Assembly: GCA_004794785.1 (NCBI GenBank)
Contig: SJOL01006663.1
Span: 55,494-119,493 of the forward strand
Source: Opisthorchis felineus
Lineage: Eukaryota; Platyhelminthes; Trematoda; Opisthorchiida; Opisthorchiidae
Direction of reading: 5' to 3'
Length of the DNA: 64,000 bases
The position numbers and the translations under genes were made by a program. The notes under the pieces are model-generated. The model had not been told where the DNA came from. It saw only the letters and a list, made by a program, of their open reading frames with translations, and searched no databases. Positions 1 through 12,200 of the stretch are shown one piece after another. Position 1 is the stretch's first letter; the number at the start of each line of letters is the position of its first letter.

Positions 1-288
1 GACCATGTTCGTACCAACACTTTCATTGTTGTGAACTCGATGGTGGGCTACCAAGCCAGCTTTCGATTTGCAGCACTTGCCACATTCCTCGCACGTGAGC
101 CCCACGAGTCTCTCTTGTGTACTGGTTGGAACTGGTGCGGAGGCGCCAGATGATTCGTAGTGTACATTGTCGAAAGTAACCAGCACATTGAAACCAAACC
201 TGGTGGTTAGCCCCGTCTGGAGTTGCTGAACTCTTAGCTCACCCAGACTGGCGTCCAGGCTCCCCAGTCGGCACGACGAGGAGGTGGT
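1..288 (-). pseudogene. C-terminal part of an ORF with one C2H2 zinc finger, probably retrotransposon-derived
   Basis: The minus strand is open for 96 codons from a stop at 291-289 down to the window edge. Near its end it carries a perfect C2H2 zinc finger, Cys-X2-Cys-X12-His-X3-His (about 28-97). The finger has the core CEECGKCCKSKAGLVAHHRVH and is preceded by a Ser/Thr-rich linker. No canonical ATG exon or splice context is visible, and the frame runs off the window. Isolated fingers of the 'SKAGL.AH.R.H' kind occur at the ends of LINE-encoded proteins in flatworms, which is why I favour a retrotransposon origin. A genuine zinc-finger exon of a host gene remains possible. The finger itself is read directly from the sequence; its parent protein is inferred. 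Confidence 0.5.
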
Positions 289-291
289 TCA

Positions 292-1267
292 GCTCGCCGA
301 CCAATGTACAATTCATGTACTCCAGTTCTTGCAGACAGATAACAACGCCCGGAGTAATGTTTTCCTCATGAACTTGCCTACGCTGGGCTTATTGAACTGA
401 ACTAACGGCCTGAAAAAAAATCATCCTACCACGATCGTTGCGGTCAACTATGACCGCATTCGTGAGAAGGAACTCTCCGCAGTGAAAATATCAAGTGTTG
501 TATGTCACTCGAACCAGCAAACGAAACTCTCTGCAATGGAATGTAAGTGGTGAAGTCGGGGGCTTGACCCAATCAAGCCGGAAAACACTGTTCACAGAAA
601 ATGGGAGAGTGAAGTAGTAATCGGGCCGCCCACCACTTGTGGTTTTTTCACTTTATGCTATGATCCACTGAAGCAAAAAGATGAGCCCTCGCTCCACTGG
701 ATTCGGTTCTCAAGCATGTCTTTCAACTTATTAGCCAATACCAACCTCTATCCTTTAGACTCCACCCAGGGAGACAAATAAGGTCAACAGTGGTCACACC
801 AAATCATTGTCCGTCCACCTACATCCTTCTAGTTACGCGCAACGCACATAAACAAGACGCTCCCTGATAGTTGCTGAGAGGACATTAGAAATATGTGCCC
901 AGTTATCTTGTCCGGTGAGTCGTGGTACATCTCATCCAAATATGCACGGACATACCTCACAGTGTCTTCACCCACTGCAGGCAACAGTACATAAATAGCA
1001 ATTATTGAAAACAGTTGTTTACGAACCAAGCACCAAACGGTCTGAACTGAAGCACTGCATGCGCACTATTTTAGATAAGGGTGAATATCCTGCCAGTTCC
1101 GCTAATCCTGTGTGCCGTTGAAATCCTTCTTGGTTTGATATCTCCTCCCACACACCATCATCAGCCGCGATGTAACTCGTCGGGTTAGCAAAGTTATTGA
1201 ACATCTCGAATCTTTCACCGCCCAGGGTGAATGCCGTTGCATATCCCCGTCGGTCTTGGAGGATTAT
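292..1267. other. No recognisable gene
   Basis: Short open frames only. A good splice-donor-like GTAAGT occurs at 543-548, but no leucine-rich-repeat or other coding signature precedes it. It cannot be assigned to SHOC2. Confidence 0.4.
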
Positions 1268-1790
1268 TTGCTATACTGTACTGTTTTAGTTGCAAGGAAA
1301 TCAAGTACGTTCCACAAGTCTTCAGTGCAATCATCAAGTATCACATATTCCAGGTCTGGAACTCTGTCGCTCAGAATAAGCTCAGTGAAACCGCCTTTAC
1401 GATCTTGTACAATCATTCAGAGAATTTCACCCATCGCAAAGCTAAAAAAGAGTGAAATGAGCAACCTTGCCGCATTCCACTCGAGATAACAAAGACAACT
1501 TAGATTCGCCATACGTCTTGACTCTTCTCCTGGTTTGATTGTATGAAGCTTGTAAATTGGTGGCACACTTATTAGGCGCCGTCATCCGGTAAGTCTCCAT
1601 CAATCTAGTCAAAAACTGCTCTGATATTCAGGAATGCCATGATAGTTGGGACGGCTGGTAGCTGGCGAAGACAATATTCGATCAATACATCCACGTTCCA
1701 GATAAAGCTCCTCACGCATTTTCAGCTCGCGCTCAGTAATTAACTGGTCCCATCACATGCGCCAAACGAGATCACTTTCATTCCTCTTTC
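1268..1790 (-). mobile_element. LINE (RTE-like) reverse transcriptase relic
   Basis: Read on the minus strand over several frames, this stretch keeps the order of RTE-type reverse transcriptase blocks. First comes a palm-entry block with ERGCIDRI (like GCIDHIFTLR of the better copy at 62.3 kb). Next is RPTIMAFLNIRAVFD (motif A), then SGMRQGC (motif B), and then RVPDLEY followed by a damaged YADD-like block and DCTEDLWNVLDFL. Several frameshifts and stops separate the blocks, so the copy is dead. No 3' tail or endonuclease part could be followed on either side. The assignment to RTE rather than another LINE clade rests on these motifs only. Confidence 0.62.
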
Positions 1791-4409
1791 CCTTCGCCTT
1801 TCTCTCTGTGATTATCAGCAGTGAGCCGTGTAAACAAGCATTTCGTTTCCTCTTAAACCTGGATAATCACGGATGGAGAGGAAGATAGCAGAAAACAATA
1901 TGTTTTTCGGACTAAAACTGGAAATTTTGGATTATTGTAGTAGGCCAACCAGTTTATTCTCTCCAACGACTACGGCATATTGGCACTGTAAAAGGTGTGT
2001 CCGATCATCGACAAGAGTTGTTGTCAGGTCCCCAACCCCCCTAGCTGACATCTTACTTTCATAGCTCGAAGTCATGTCATCGGCCGGTCATCACACATTC
2101 ATTACGTGTTGGTGATTCGTGTCTTTACACGAGCGCTAAACGCAACACGCCAAACTTATTCTGCTCATCTGGGCCTGTATCCCTCAAACTCTGCTCCCTC
2201 GTCCAACTCTTTGGTACATACTGTAGGGGACCTGGGTCACATACAGCTCCATGTCGATTGACACGAATGCCGGTAAACTGCCATGTTGGAGCTTTGAAAT
2301 CACAATGTCTTGCAGATCGCCTCACCCTGTTAAAAGTAAGGCTAAAAAGATTTATACTTAAGCGCACAAAATTATCCATTGGGTGACCGATAAGGTCAGC
2401 GTGTCCAAATTGAGCTATAATATTTGGAGGCAGAAATCCTTCCTCAAGTTTGCTTGCTTAGGGCGAACTTAAACGGTGGCTATAACCATCTCCGCCTGAC
2501 CCACAGCTGCAGGCATGAAAATCTAGGTCCTATCTAGTTCCCATAGACGTTATGCGCGGAGGACTGTCTCGTGTTTGAGTAGACATACCGAAGAAAAGTA
2601 TTGCCTATCGAAATTGCTGGATAAAGAAACTTGTATCCCGTTACGTTGAGTTATAAGGTTCTATTGACGAAACAGGAACAAAGAGGCTGCATACGCAGAG
2701 TCGGAATTGTCTGTTAATTAGAATCGACTACTCATCTGGTATCAGCACGAGGCTTATTCAGTGAGCCGATTGCCTAAGTCCCTCACAGAACTACGTTCTT
2801 GAGGTGATAGACCAAAACGAAGCACTCCTACTTAGGAGGCAATCTTGAGCCGAAGGTTTCTTCATTCGAAAAGGCGAACTCCCTACAAACATACAAAAGA
2901 CGCCGCTTGCTTCGCTCAAGGGGAAGAGTCACAGTGACAGTGCCTTTTGTCATTTGCCTGGATCTACGCGTGACGATCATGAGATGCCCATAGCAACCCT
3001 CCTACATTATGCAGTTGCGCCACTGGCTCCTACGGACAGGGTTTGATTTGGCTTGATCAATAGTTTCGCAAAGTAACATCACTGAACATCTACCATGGCA
3101 GCGGTATGTAGTGAATCTACTGAAACTGGACAGACAATAAAACGAATTGCCACGCAACTACCTGTTACTTATCGAGTTCCCAATGACCAGTTTCGTTTTA
3201 ACGTTAAGATATATATTCACTACTACATGGTTATTTTTGTGATTGATTCTTGTTTGTGCCTGAGTAGCCAGTATCAAAATTACTCGTTTGCTTCAGATGA
3301 CAGGCTTCGAAAGCAAACATGTCAGCACACCTTGCTGATGCAGCAGTATATCTCGGTTCTGCTTGTTCAAATCTATGGAGTTTTTGTGCATACGCTGTGT
3401 TTGAAGTGACCAGTTACATTAAACCCTGTTTTGTGTCCAAAAACACCGGACTAACCAGATATAGGCGTGTTTTACCACCTGTCTCAAAAGGACACACCCA
3501 ATGTCACCTAAACGGCTTAGTATCTCTTTCTTGTGGAAGGAGTTTTGTGCTTGCAAACGAAGAGGATACCACTGGAATTTAGATCATCATGTCTTGTGGA
3601 GGAACGTCTGGAAACCTGATGAGGACAATTTAACAGAAACTTCAAAATTTTACGGTACATATATTATCCTTATCCGTTACCGAAGACTGTGCCTTCCTCT
3701 GGTAGCCTATCGCTCGTGATCATGAGTTTTCCTCCAGAAAAAGCTAAGTTTGTGCCATTTAGGCTGATAACACAGTTAACGAACGGCATACGAACGCCTT
3801 GATGTGAGAATCTTGGCGTGAGCTGCGCAATATTCCCCCTCTCTCTCTCTCTATTCTTTATCATACAATGTTTTGTGATCTTCGTTCGGTGGAAAGCGTT
3901 GATAACATGTTCAGTAAGCAAACATCGTCGCCTTCTTCATTCATCTCTGAGCCCGTTTACATCTGCCGCAGACTGACACGTAGTCGGGTCGATTCGCACA
4001 ATCCTAGCAAGTTACACTAGTATTTTGGGTATTTCGACGATGTGAACGTCTGATCCGTTGGCTGAGTTAATGAAGCTCTTCAGTGTTCAACTCCTACGTG
4101 GGTGTTCAAATTGGCTACCAATTTCCGTCCCGATTATCTACACACTTTTTGTCTCAAAAATAGAAAACCTGTTTACACGGCTGTCCATGGTTGTCCGTTC
4201 GGTTCTTTTGTCTTTCCAACCTTCTGCTTTATCTCATTTTTATCAATTTACACTTATCCCGACATGTATCTGTCGCGGTAAGGACGCGTTCCCCAAACTG
4301 ATTTGTTTATCCATATTCTGTGTGGGTTGGACTGATTTGCTCAGTTTCTCAAATTTCGAAACCTTGCCCTCTCCGGCTTCCGTTCGCCATCGATTAGCGG
4401 CTAGTGTTG
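1791..4409. other. No recognisable gene; simple CT repeat inside
   Basis: Only short open frames (up to about 118 codons, at 4058-4414) with no domain I recognise. A short (CT)n run lies at about 3839-3852. The SHOC2 exon expected just upstream of 4694 was looked for here as LRR-like codons and was not found. Confidence 0.4.
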
Positions 4410-4606
4410 GGTAATAATAATAATCGCTCAGCAGTGTCACCCTTCTGGTGCCTAGCTGCCGTGTCTCCTGAAGGAAGCACGAGGGCTAAGATACTGTTAG
4501 GTTGCCCAAGCCTAGACAGAAGCAGTCGAGATGCAGAGGTCGGGTTTGAACCACGGACCTTCTGGTCAGTAAATTCGCGCTTTAACCACTGAACCATCTC
4601 GAGCTG
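4410..4606 (-). repeat. tRNA-derived SINE with ATT-repeat 3' tail
   Basis: On the minus strand the element starts with a tRNA-like head. An A-box-like segment (TGGTTCAGTGGTTAAAGCG) lies at about 4579-4597 and a B box (GGTTCAAACCC) at about 4542-4552, spaced as in a RNA polymerase III internal promoter. A tRNA-unrelated body follows and ends in (ATT)n at about 4411-4426. The same head, body phrases ('agccctcgtgcttc') and tail recur at 41158-41358. The head cannot fold as a working tRNA by eye, so I call it a SINE and not a tRNA gene. The copy lies about 90 bp upstream of a SHOC2 exon. Confidence 0.78.
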
Positions 4607-4693
4607 GTGCTAGATTGTCCTGCCTTCCAAATGCTCTTCTCCCCCTCGGTTGACTGCCTTCTCCATCATTCTCTACGTGGTTCTTTCTTCCAG

Positions 4694-4761
4694 GAACTTG
4701 CCAAAACTGAAAGTCATCAAGGCTGGTGAGAATGATATACAGCGTCTACCTGCAGAATTAG
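4694..4761 (+). CDS. SHOC2: SHOC2 leucine-rich-repeat scaffold, internal exon (antepenultimate part of the C-terminus)
   Basis: A short internal exon after a pyrimidine-rich acceptor (tttcttccag) and before a strong donor (GTGAGT at 4762). It encodes NLPKLKVIKAGENDIQRLP plus AEL and one base of a Gly codon: one leucine-rich repeat. The exon begins with the third base of a codon and ends in phase 1. That phase is exactly completed by the exon at 12584, giving ...AELG-NMSAL.... Animal SHOC2/SUR-8 scaffolds the RAS-MAPK pathway; in the human protein the complex with MRAS and PP1C dephosphorylates an inhibitory site on RAF. Placement as the repeat just before the C-terminal block is by alignment from memory to human SHOC2. 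Exons upstream of it were not found and may lie left of the window. Confidence 0.83.
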
Positions 4762-5229
4762 GTGAGTGGGCTCACATGACCAACTGTTCTAGTCAGTCTT
4801 GTCTATTCCACTTAGGTATGTAGCCATGGCAACACCTTTGCAAAGCTGCCGCATCACATGAATACTAACACAGGAGGTTTCTTATTTTGGTTGCCAAGAC
4901 ACGTGCTTCCTCGGTTAAAAAAACGAAACAAGAATGATTACTTTAGTTTCCGCCGTCTCCCGTGAGAGATGTCATTTTTATCCTCTTTTTAAAACGGAAC
5001 CTAACTGAACATCTTTTTGTCCTCACGCATTCGGTCCGGTCACGTTTTGTGCACATGACTGGGCGTTTTGGGAATCAAACAGCTCTCGGCTAGGTTCACT
5101 TACTCCTCCCCGAGAACCGTTCTACAATGGAGAGGTTTTTACTGCAATCATAGTTTGTCGGAGTACGAACAAATTTGATGAAGTGAATGTGACCCTTATA
5201 TTAAGCACCCTTTTATTGGGTTTTAAATG
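4762..5229 (+). other. Start of 7.8-kb SHOC2 intron
   Basis: Intronic on the SHOC2 model (4762-12583). Nothing recognisable before the Penelope-like copy that begins near 5230. Confidence 0.5.
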
Positions 5230-6403
5230 AATCAGAAGAATCCCAAATAGCCAGGCGACGGCTAACTGCGGACACCACCCTTTCAGAACGGACACAGCTT
5301 ACGGTAGATGAAAGTGTAAAAGCATGCCTGAATCTCACTCCGTTTTTTTGACTCCGTGGTTTGCACTGAAGAGCAGGGTCTAGCAATGGGATCACCAATA
5401 TCCCCGGTCATCGCAAATATTTTTATAGAGGATGTTCAATAGAACGCTTTAGCCGGATTCTCGTACCCACCCAAGATATTCTGGTGTTATGCAGATCACA
5501 CTTTCATCGTGATGAAACGAGACAAGTTCAGTGAGTTTTACATTTATCTGAATAAACTGAATCCAAACATCAAATTTAGTATGGAGATAGAGTCAATTTC
5601 GGGTACACTGCCATTCTTACACTGCATGACACAAAGTCGGAGGGAAGCTAAAGACCACAGTGTATGAGAAGCCGTGACAATGGGGCGATTTTGAGCCACT
5701 CGTCTGTCTATCCGAAGTCGATATTCGCTAGTATTGCCTCATCAATGTTTAGCCGAGTAAGGGCCCTGTGCACAAGGAGAGCGGTCCAAATTGAAGCAAA
5801 AAAGAAAAACAAACTTCGGGGTAATGGATATCCAGCTAGTTTGACTAGGCGTCAATTGCGAAGGGTGTTGGTACCGGTGGCAAAACCCAACAGGGAATGG
5901 ATTTGGACCGTTGTTATTCCATATACCAGGGACTTCGGAAATTATCCGAAGGATTCTAAAGACGGCTAAAGTAAGAGTAGCTTTCCAGATGGGAAACACT
6001 GCGATCTGGACTGGTGCAATTGAAGGATCGCCTCCCAGCGAACAGAGCCAGGGACTGTGTCTATAGAACTAAATGCAACGACTGCACTAAGGTCTACGTA
6101 GGACAGACGGTCAGGGGACTTCACACCAGAATGGGAGTGCACAGAAGAAAAATAAAAGGGCCACCGAGAAACGCAGATGAATATCGAGCGTTACTGCAAG
6201 ACTCAGCAATGGTGGAACATGCGCTAGACATAGTACACAAAGTAGATTTAGAAAATGTTGAAGTTTTCAGGCGGGGACTACGATCCACGCCACAGAGACT
6301 GATGGCCGAGGCGGTGGAAATCGTCAAGGCTCCCAGTGTAAATAGAACAGAAGGCATAGAACTGGCAAGCATGTGGAGGACGGTTTTAGATCAGTCGAGC
6401 TGA
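5230..6403 (+). mobile_element. Penelope-like element copy 1 (RT relic plus GIY-YIG endonuclease)
   Basis: Across frames, blocks appear in Penelope-like order. A thumb-side stretch (TTLSERTQLTVDESVKACLNL) is at about 5260-5330. Motif B (AMGSPISPVIANIF) is at about 5382-5425. A damaged motif C, WCYADHTFIV, is at about 5480-5512; family members have RYVDDTF, so the second catalytic Asp is His. GTLPFLHCM follows near 5600. After a linker with frameshifts comes an open GIY-YIG endonuclease domain (6014-6403). The matching blocks of copy 2 (57770-59640) confirm the order. The copy sits inside the 7.8-kb SHOC2 intron in the sense orientation. Stops, a frameshift series and the Asp-to-His change make the RT inactive. 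Confidence 0.86.
6014..6403 (+). CDS. GIY-YIG endonuclease domain ORF of Penelope-like copy 1
   Basis: An open frame of 129 codons, the best preserved part of copy 1. Residues about 15-45 hold a Cys-rich lead (CVYRTKCNDC), then TKVYVGQT, which stands where GIY-YIG proteins have the GIY...YIG pair, then the Arg-containing helix (LHTRMGVHRRKI). Residues about 69-75 hold VEHALD and about 98-103 AEAVEI, whose Glu is the likely metal-binding residue. In Penelope-like elements this domain nicks target DNA next to the reverse transcriptase. The frame is probably the tail of one long ORF, so the ATG at 6014 is not a true start. A TGA ends it at 6401-6403, and flanking frameshifts cut it from the RT. 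The family is firm; activity is unlikely without the RT. Confidence 0.7.
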   Translation: MQLKDRLPANRARDCVYRTKCNDCTKVYVGQTVRGLHTRMGVHRRKIKGPPRNADEYRALLQDSAMVEHALDIVHKVDLENVEVFRRGLRSTPQRLMAEAVEIVKAPSVNRTEGIELASMWRTVLDQSS

Positions 6404-7625
6404 CATGTGGTGGTGTGGGGTTATGGGAAAGAGGAGTCATCAACAGAAGTAGCTTAGATCTGAAGTGCACTTAACCCCCCCCCCCCAACTAAATTATCGT
6501 AGCACTTACAAGGCCATACAGACCAGCGAACTCTACAGTTGTCACCCACGATGAATCATCAGTTGAAGCACCTTGAACCTTGGACTGATTTTCAAGCGAC
6601 TCCTATAATGAGTTATCTCACTCTTTCCTAAAATACTGATACTCGTACTGACATAGATTATGCTCTGTCCTGCCTCGTACTGGTCATAGTAGCTGCAATT
6701 GAAATTGTACAATATTTTTTCTACGTACAGTATGTTGTTAATCCGTTGCTTGGTCAGTACATTTCCCGGTTTCTTATTCAGGATGCAGTGCCGCCGTCAG
6801 CTACCTAAACTAAAGCTTCATCCGTTTCTGGTGCCTAAGACACTTAGAAATTGCGCTTTTTTCTCGTGTAACAGACTGTCAAACGTGTCGACTCTTCGAT
6901 TTGGTGACCTATTTCTGCCCTCGTACCGAAAATCACATCTCGTCCTACTCATAAAATGTGGGTAGTCTAGCCAGAGGAGCCTTTCGCTATGTGGTGTGTA
7001 GATGAAAGTTGGCACCATCGCGAGCTATCCGCGTGTAGTCCAATGGTTATGCCAAGTTCTACGGATACGAATCAGGATTCACAAAACGTGCAGTCTTGAT
7101 TTTTTTCAGATAAGGATCAAAAGGCTACACAGTCTGCCACAACTTTTTAGTTTGATTCAACGCTAACAAAACTGGAAAATTTGCGATAACTAGACACTCA
7201 AGTAACGTTCGAACCGATAACTTTTACGGATGCCGAGAGCACATGATGAGTGGCTGTCAACGAAGAAAGACCGCAGTGGGACAAGGATTTGTAACCCCTT
7301 TTTGGGGACCACGTAGCGGGCCGCAGTTGATTTTCCACTGGGATTTTCTCTCTTTGAAGGGCTCCCTTAGATATCACTGCAAACCACTCGCAGTATTTTC
7401 GGCGGTTGAGGCCTAGACCTGAAATGCCACTGAGTTTCTTTCGTACTGGAGCACCTGATTGCACATATTTTGCGATGAAACCTCATTTTGTAAGTAATCT
7501 GTTGTTGATGGGAGATTCAGCTGAAATTCACCTAAATATCTGGTTTATGGTATGCTTCAGTTGAAGGGGCTATACAAGGACCGCTTTGTATTTCATTTGG
7601 AGCAATATTAAGGATGTCCTAGCTG
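6404..7625. other. Intronic DNA without recognisable feature
   Basis: Inside the first SHOC2 intron. It holds a poly-C run at about 6474-6486 and short open frames without recognisable domains, such as 7198-7464 on the minus strand. Confidence 0.4.
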
Positions 7626-7885
7626 TTTTCAACACCATTCATAAGGTTGGTGAAAACTCTGGACAGGTACGAAATTAGCTGGACAGAAGATTGTGGCCTG
7701 TATCCATCGTATGAGCTTAAAAAAGGACGAAACCGATAATGGGCTGTCCGGGGTTCCCATCGACCTATGACTATTTGAAACAACTTCGAAATCTTCAATA
7801 CCGTTCCAACTGAAACGTAAGTCGGCCCTTGTGCAGCACATTCAGTTGAAGAATATCATATATGAGGGTATTCACTTAGCTTTGT
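7626..7885. repeat. Family A repeat, rearranged copy
   Basis: Contains the family A left-half phrase 'cataaggttggtgaaaactc' and then the inverted core ('ggacgaaaccgataatgggctgtc'). The right-half phrase 'gtgcagcacattcagttgaag' follows. The same phrases recur at 22.6-23.1, 31.4-31.7, 37.7-38.2, 48.8 and 54.3 kb. The order here is scrambled and no target duplication is visible. Confidence 0.6.
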
Positions 7886-9204
7886 CGCGGGAGGGGCATG
7901 TTTCAAATACCTTTTTGGACTGCGTGCGACGAATCATTAGTTTTTTTCTGACTTACCGTAATTGGATTCCCCAGTACCTCTTAAGATCGTATTTCTGAAA
8001 CATGAACAGGACTTCTGGTTCAATTTTTTGCTACCTGACGGGAATACTGTGCATACGCCACTGATAAGCGATGGTTTCCCCCCCCCCCACCCACTCCTCA
8101 CAGATGTATCGATTCATTACGAATCCTCGTTAAAGATTGTGTTCAAAGTAGGCATACTTTGGGTTCCTGTCGTACTGTGGGGAAATTTAGCGCGATTTTG
8201 TTACGGGAGTGAACCGTACTACGAAACGATGAGGCCTGATTTTGGCAGAATTTGTGTCTACTATGCTTGTTTTCACTGCACTCGGTTCGGGGTTCTGATT
8301 TATCTCGGTGGTTTCTCACAGGAACTCATTGAGAAGTGAAACTATAAACATAGGTTTTGTGTTGAGACTTTACCCCCAACGTTCGTACATTGAAACATAA
8401 ATACGAATGAGTGGGTGGTATGATACAGAAGTGAATGAAATAACAGAAAATTACTTGTCTACGCATGCTAATCAAGATGTTTTTTTGGATGAAAAATCGA
8501 TTTTCAGCCATCGGAACGTAACGTTGATTGTGAATTGCAGAGATACCGTTGAAAGTTGCACCACAAATTTGGCTTCAATTTGATTCCCAGTGTCATGAGT
8601 TTTTCACTGCTGTTTTAGGAAATGGGCTTCATTCGGCTCAAAAACACTTGGTTAGTGTGGGTTTCTCGGCAACCACTGGGGCAACTTGGTTCCGTGTTTG
8701 CAACCATTCAGTTCTACAGAAATGAGCCGAAGAAACAGGTTTCCAAGTAAACCGAAGGCAATTGCGCACAGCTGAGGTGGCACGAAGTTTTCCGGGCGGC
8801 ACTGTTCAGAAGACGCTCTTGCAGATTTCCATGTAATCACAACACCAAATCGGTTATCAGTCACACCACTAATCACCCACTCCCACCTGAGGAGCAATGT
8901 TTAGGCCGCGGTAACGAATTTCCCTTGAAATTTGTTGATGATTCCCAGCAAGCACAAACAGCCGTGTAGTTCTTTTTGGCTTTTCAACATAGACTGATTT
9001 GACCTGGCAGGATGAACTCAGTTAGTGGGTACGGAATCGGTGTCTTGAATTTTTGATGAAGTTCGATTTCCGCGTCTCCTCGGTGAGCCAAAAGCTCGCA
9101 ACAAGCAGCGAATATTTGGCTAATATGTTCGTAATTGAGGGAACCGTTCAGTGTATTATTCCGAGTAGGCTGCACAGCAGTGGCGCTCCGGCAGTATCTG
9201 TTTG

Positions 9205-9290
9205 GCCTCCAGGTTTCGCACGAGAGTGAAGCATCCGTGTCAACACTGATGTTGCTGTGTTTGATGATGATGAGGTTTCGCCTTGTACTG
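9205..9290 (+). mobile_element. Short 3'-end fragment of an RTE-type element
   Basis: Matches, in opposite orientation, the piece at 47541-47615: both share the phrase 'cagcaacatcagtgttgacac' on one strand or the other, next to a TGA/TCA triplet tract. The same junction (terminal phrase plus triplet tract) ends the large RTE copy at 50478. This is therefore a 5'-truncated copy retaining only the 3' terminus, plus-oriented and ending in TGATGATGATGAGG. The upstream limit is uncertain. Confidence 0.55.
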
Positions 9291-12200
9291 ACCGTTTGTG
9301 TTACACGTAGCGACAGTTCACCGGGGGTGCAATCATTATGTCGCCTTACTATTCCTGGTGAGTCGCGTTCAGCGGTCTGGCAACCAAGCCACATGGGTCC
9401 AGCTTTGTGCGATAAATCTTTTCAGTAGTTAGAGCAATAAGCGAATGAGGAATCCCGTAACAGAACAAAACTTTACGAGGGATAAAGTAGTCACAGTGTT
9501 TCAAAAGTTTCAGTGAAAATACTGGTGATTTCACAACGGATATACCGTCCTACGGCTCTTCAACAGCCGAGAGCAGCCTTTTTCAAGAAACAAGTGACTG
9601 TGATTCAAAGCGGAAGGCCGGAAACTGGTCAGCATGCTAGCCTGTGAGGGCTTATTGGCCTAAGTTTTCATGCGTCTCGTTTTTTGTGTACTCCATTATG
9701 TTTCACAGTTAGTTCGATGGTCGTTGGAGGTGTGTGTCAGGTATCTTCAAAAAGCTGCGATTAACACTGTTTGAAGTATCTTATTTAATCCGGGCTTGAA
9801 CACACGTTACTGGCTGTTGACCTCACTCGGTATTTCTTAGGATTGATTGATCGGCTTCCGGGCTTGCTTCCTAATTCATCTCGCCAAGTTTCTCTCACGT
9901 GGATTTTGTTAACATTGTATATGAAAAGAATGGCACCATATAGTTCGACATCACAAGTGCGACCCAGTATTAGGATATTCGGATTGTAAAATCGAGTCAC
10001 GTGTCTGCGTTTCCAAGATGGGACCCGTGAGTTACATGGTTTTGACGATTGGCTAGCAGACTGAACAATACATTCCGTGATCACCAGCTTTTTTTTTACT
10101 TAGTACCGCCTTCGTTTGCTGCATACTTTCGTGGACTTAGCCCACTGCCAAGGCCATACATATGCACTCTTGTTTCCAGACAGCCATTTGAACTGCTTAC
10201 TAGACCAGTCTATTCTCGATCTAGGGGAAATAACCACCTAAAACTGGAATTTGCAAACTGGACGACGCTTGTGAGGCATGCGCACATTAGTTCTTCCTAC
10301 TGGTCGTTTCTTGCTTCAGTGCCTCCCAATGTGTGATTGATGCGTGTGCATTCCAGGCTTTCCTGCCGTTGTAGACAGGTCAGTGGTCATCGCGGACATA
10401 GGTGTGGCATCAGCCTATATTTCGCCGGCCACCAATGTTTTTACACAAACTTGATTTGGTACGCTTCTTGCGTAGTCTGTGTTAAATTCGTTTCCGGTTC
10501 CCCCACGAAAAAGATATTCTGGCGACTTAGATGATCAGAGCATTATTTGTATACTTTGTTTAGTTGTCAATATCCTATTATTAAAACAATCGTCTGGCGG
10601 TGTACGAAGCAACCTGCCTCATCACCTTGTTTGTTTTGGTCACTTAAGGCGTATAAATGACGTCTTTAGTGCTCTGGGTGACTGACCCCTATTTGAAGTA
10701 CATGTGGAGCAAGCAGACGGCTGTCTACCCGTGAGGGATTTCGAGTTTCACGATTCTTCCCATCGGCTTGCCGTTCACGGCTACCACCTCCAGTCCACAA
10801 CGGCGACTAAAGCGCATTTATATCACTGCAGTAATCATTCAGGGAGATCTTTGGCTTACTATGGCATAAGACAAGGATGTCAGCGATATATTTTGCCTAA
10901 ACCGACTGGTAGAGGAGAATAGTAATAGCTCACCAAAGAGCGAGCTTTTGCAAAACGAGGACTTTTCTGTTCGGAATAGCTCCACACTTTTTAAATAAAG
11001 GTAATTTTGTGCGGGCAAATTCCGTACTCAAGCTATTGAGGAACGCGGTACTTCAACCGATACGATTTTCGGTAAATCGATTGGAAACTGAATTGCCGAA
11101 AGCTTACTGTACTTTTTCTCAGTAGTGTACTTTGTCTGAAGGACGGCACGTGCCATCTGATGACTAAAATAAAGTTGTCACGCAGCCAAGCATTAATCAC
11201 ACCTGATATTCCTGAGAATGACATGCCATCTATTACAAGTTGGTCGAATGATTTAAACCCAATTGATATTTTATAAGAATCATTCATCCCTTCCATTCAC
11301 TGGCGAGGATAGTTAGGTCTTTCACCAACAAGTGATCGTTCTCTCAGCAAAGTTGCGAACATTTGGTGCCTGAAACGATATTGTTTGACTACATGAAGTC
11401 GCCGTGGCTACAGGCCACATATGTGGGCAAGAGTTGCGTAAGTCATAGGGTAAGATCAGACTGGCACTCCCCTAGCCCACTCCACCACCACCCGAAGCTT
11501 TGGGCGCCACGATCGTAGGTTAAATTGTATTCAATCTGGCATTCACTGGTAGACTTCTCTATGTCGCGCTAATATGGGTATATATCCCGAACTAGTCGTC
11601 AATGGTTCGTTGTGTTCCACATTCAAGGTATTCCTGAGACTAATAGCAATTATGACGACCCACCTGGTGGGCTCTGGTGTGCAGTTTATTTTGTTTTCTC
11701 GGTTGATCTACAGTGTGGTCGAACGGTGCGTCAGGCTCCTTTACTAGACCTGTCTGTTATTTTTGGGTGTTACTCAGCTGTCGAGCAAAACAACCGATCT
11801 GTCGATTCCTCGGTATTGTGAGGAGGTGTTTTGTAAGGCATCTGGGAGTTAAAGAGGAGCCAGTCACATTTCCCATCGTTTGTTATTCAAGATCTAGTCC
11901 GATTACAAATGCTTGATAAAAAAACTGATGCACAAAAGCTTCGCGATTGGTTCTGCGGTTCCAGCTGTCCGAACTTCAAGTTAAGTTATGTTTGGTTCCT
12001 GTGTATTGTTAATGGTATGTTCCGACTAGTTCGTCACACAGTCCATCACAATTGGAAATGTGCTACTTGTAGTCGTCTGTAGTAAATTTCAAGCATGCCG
12101 AGCTCAGAATAGGTTGCAATAATACCTCTCTACAGCGGTAAGCACTACAGTACTCGCTTCTTTATCTGATCGAATGTGTGTTGTGACCATATTCCGTATT

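Noticed and set aside
4404..4592. Plus- and minus-strand ORFs over the SINE (for example the frame with 'KVRGSNPTSASR')
   Set aside because: They are chance translations of a tRNA-derived repeat; the A and B boxes explain the sequence better.
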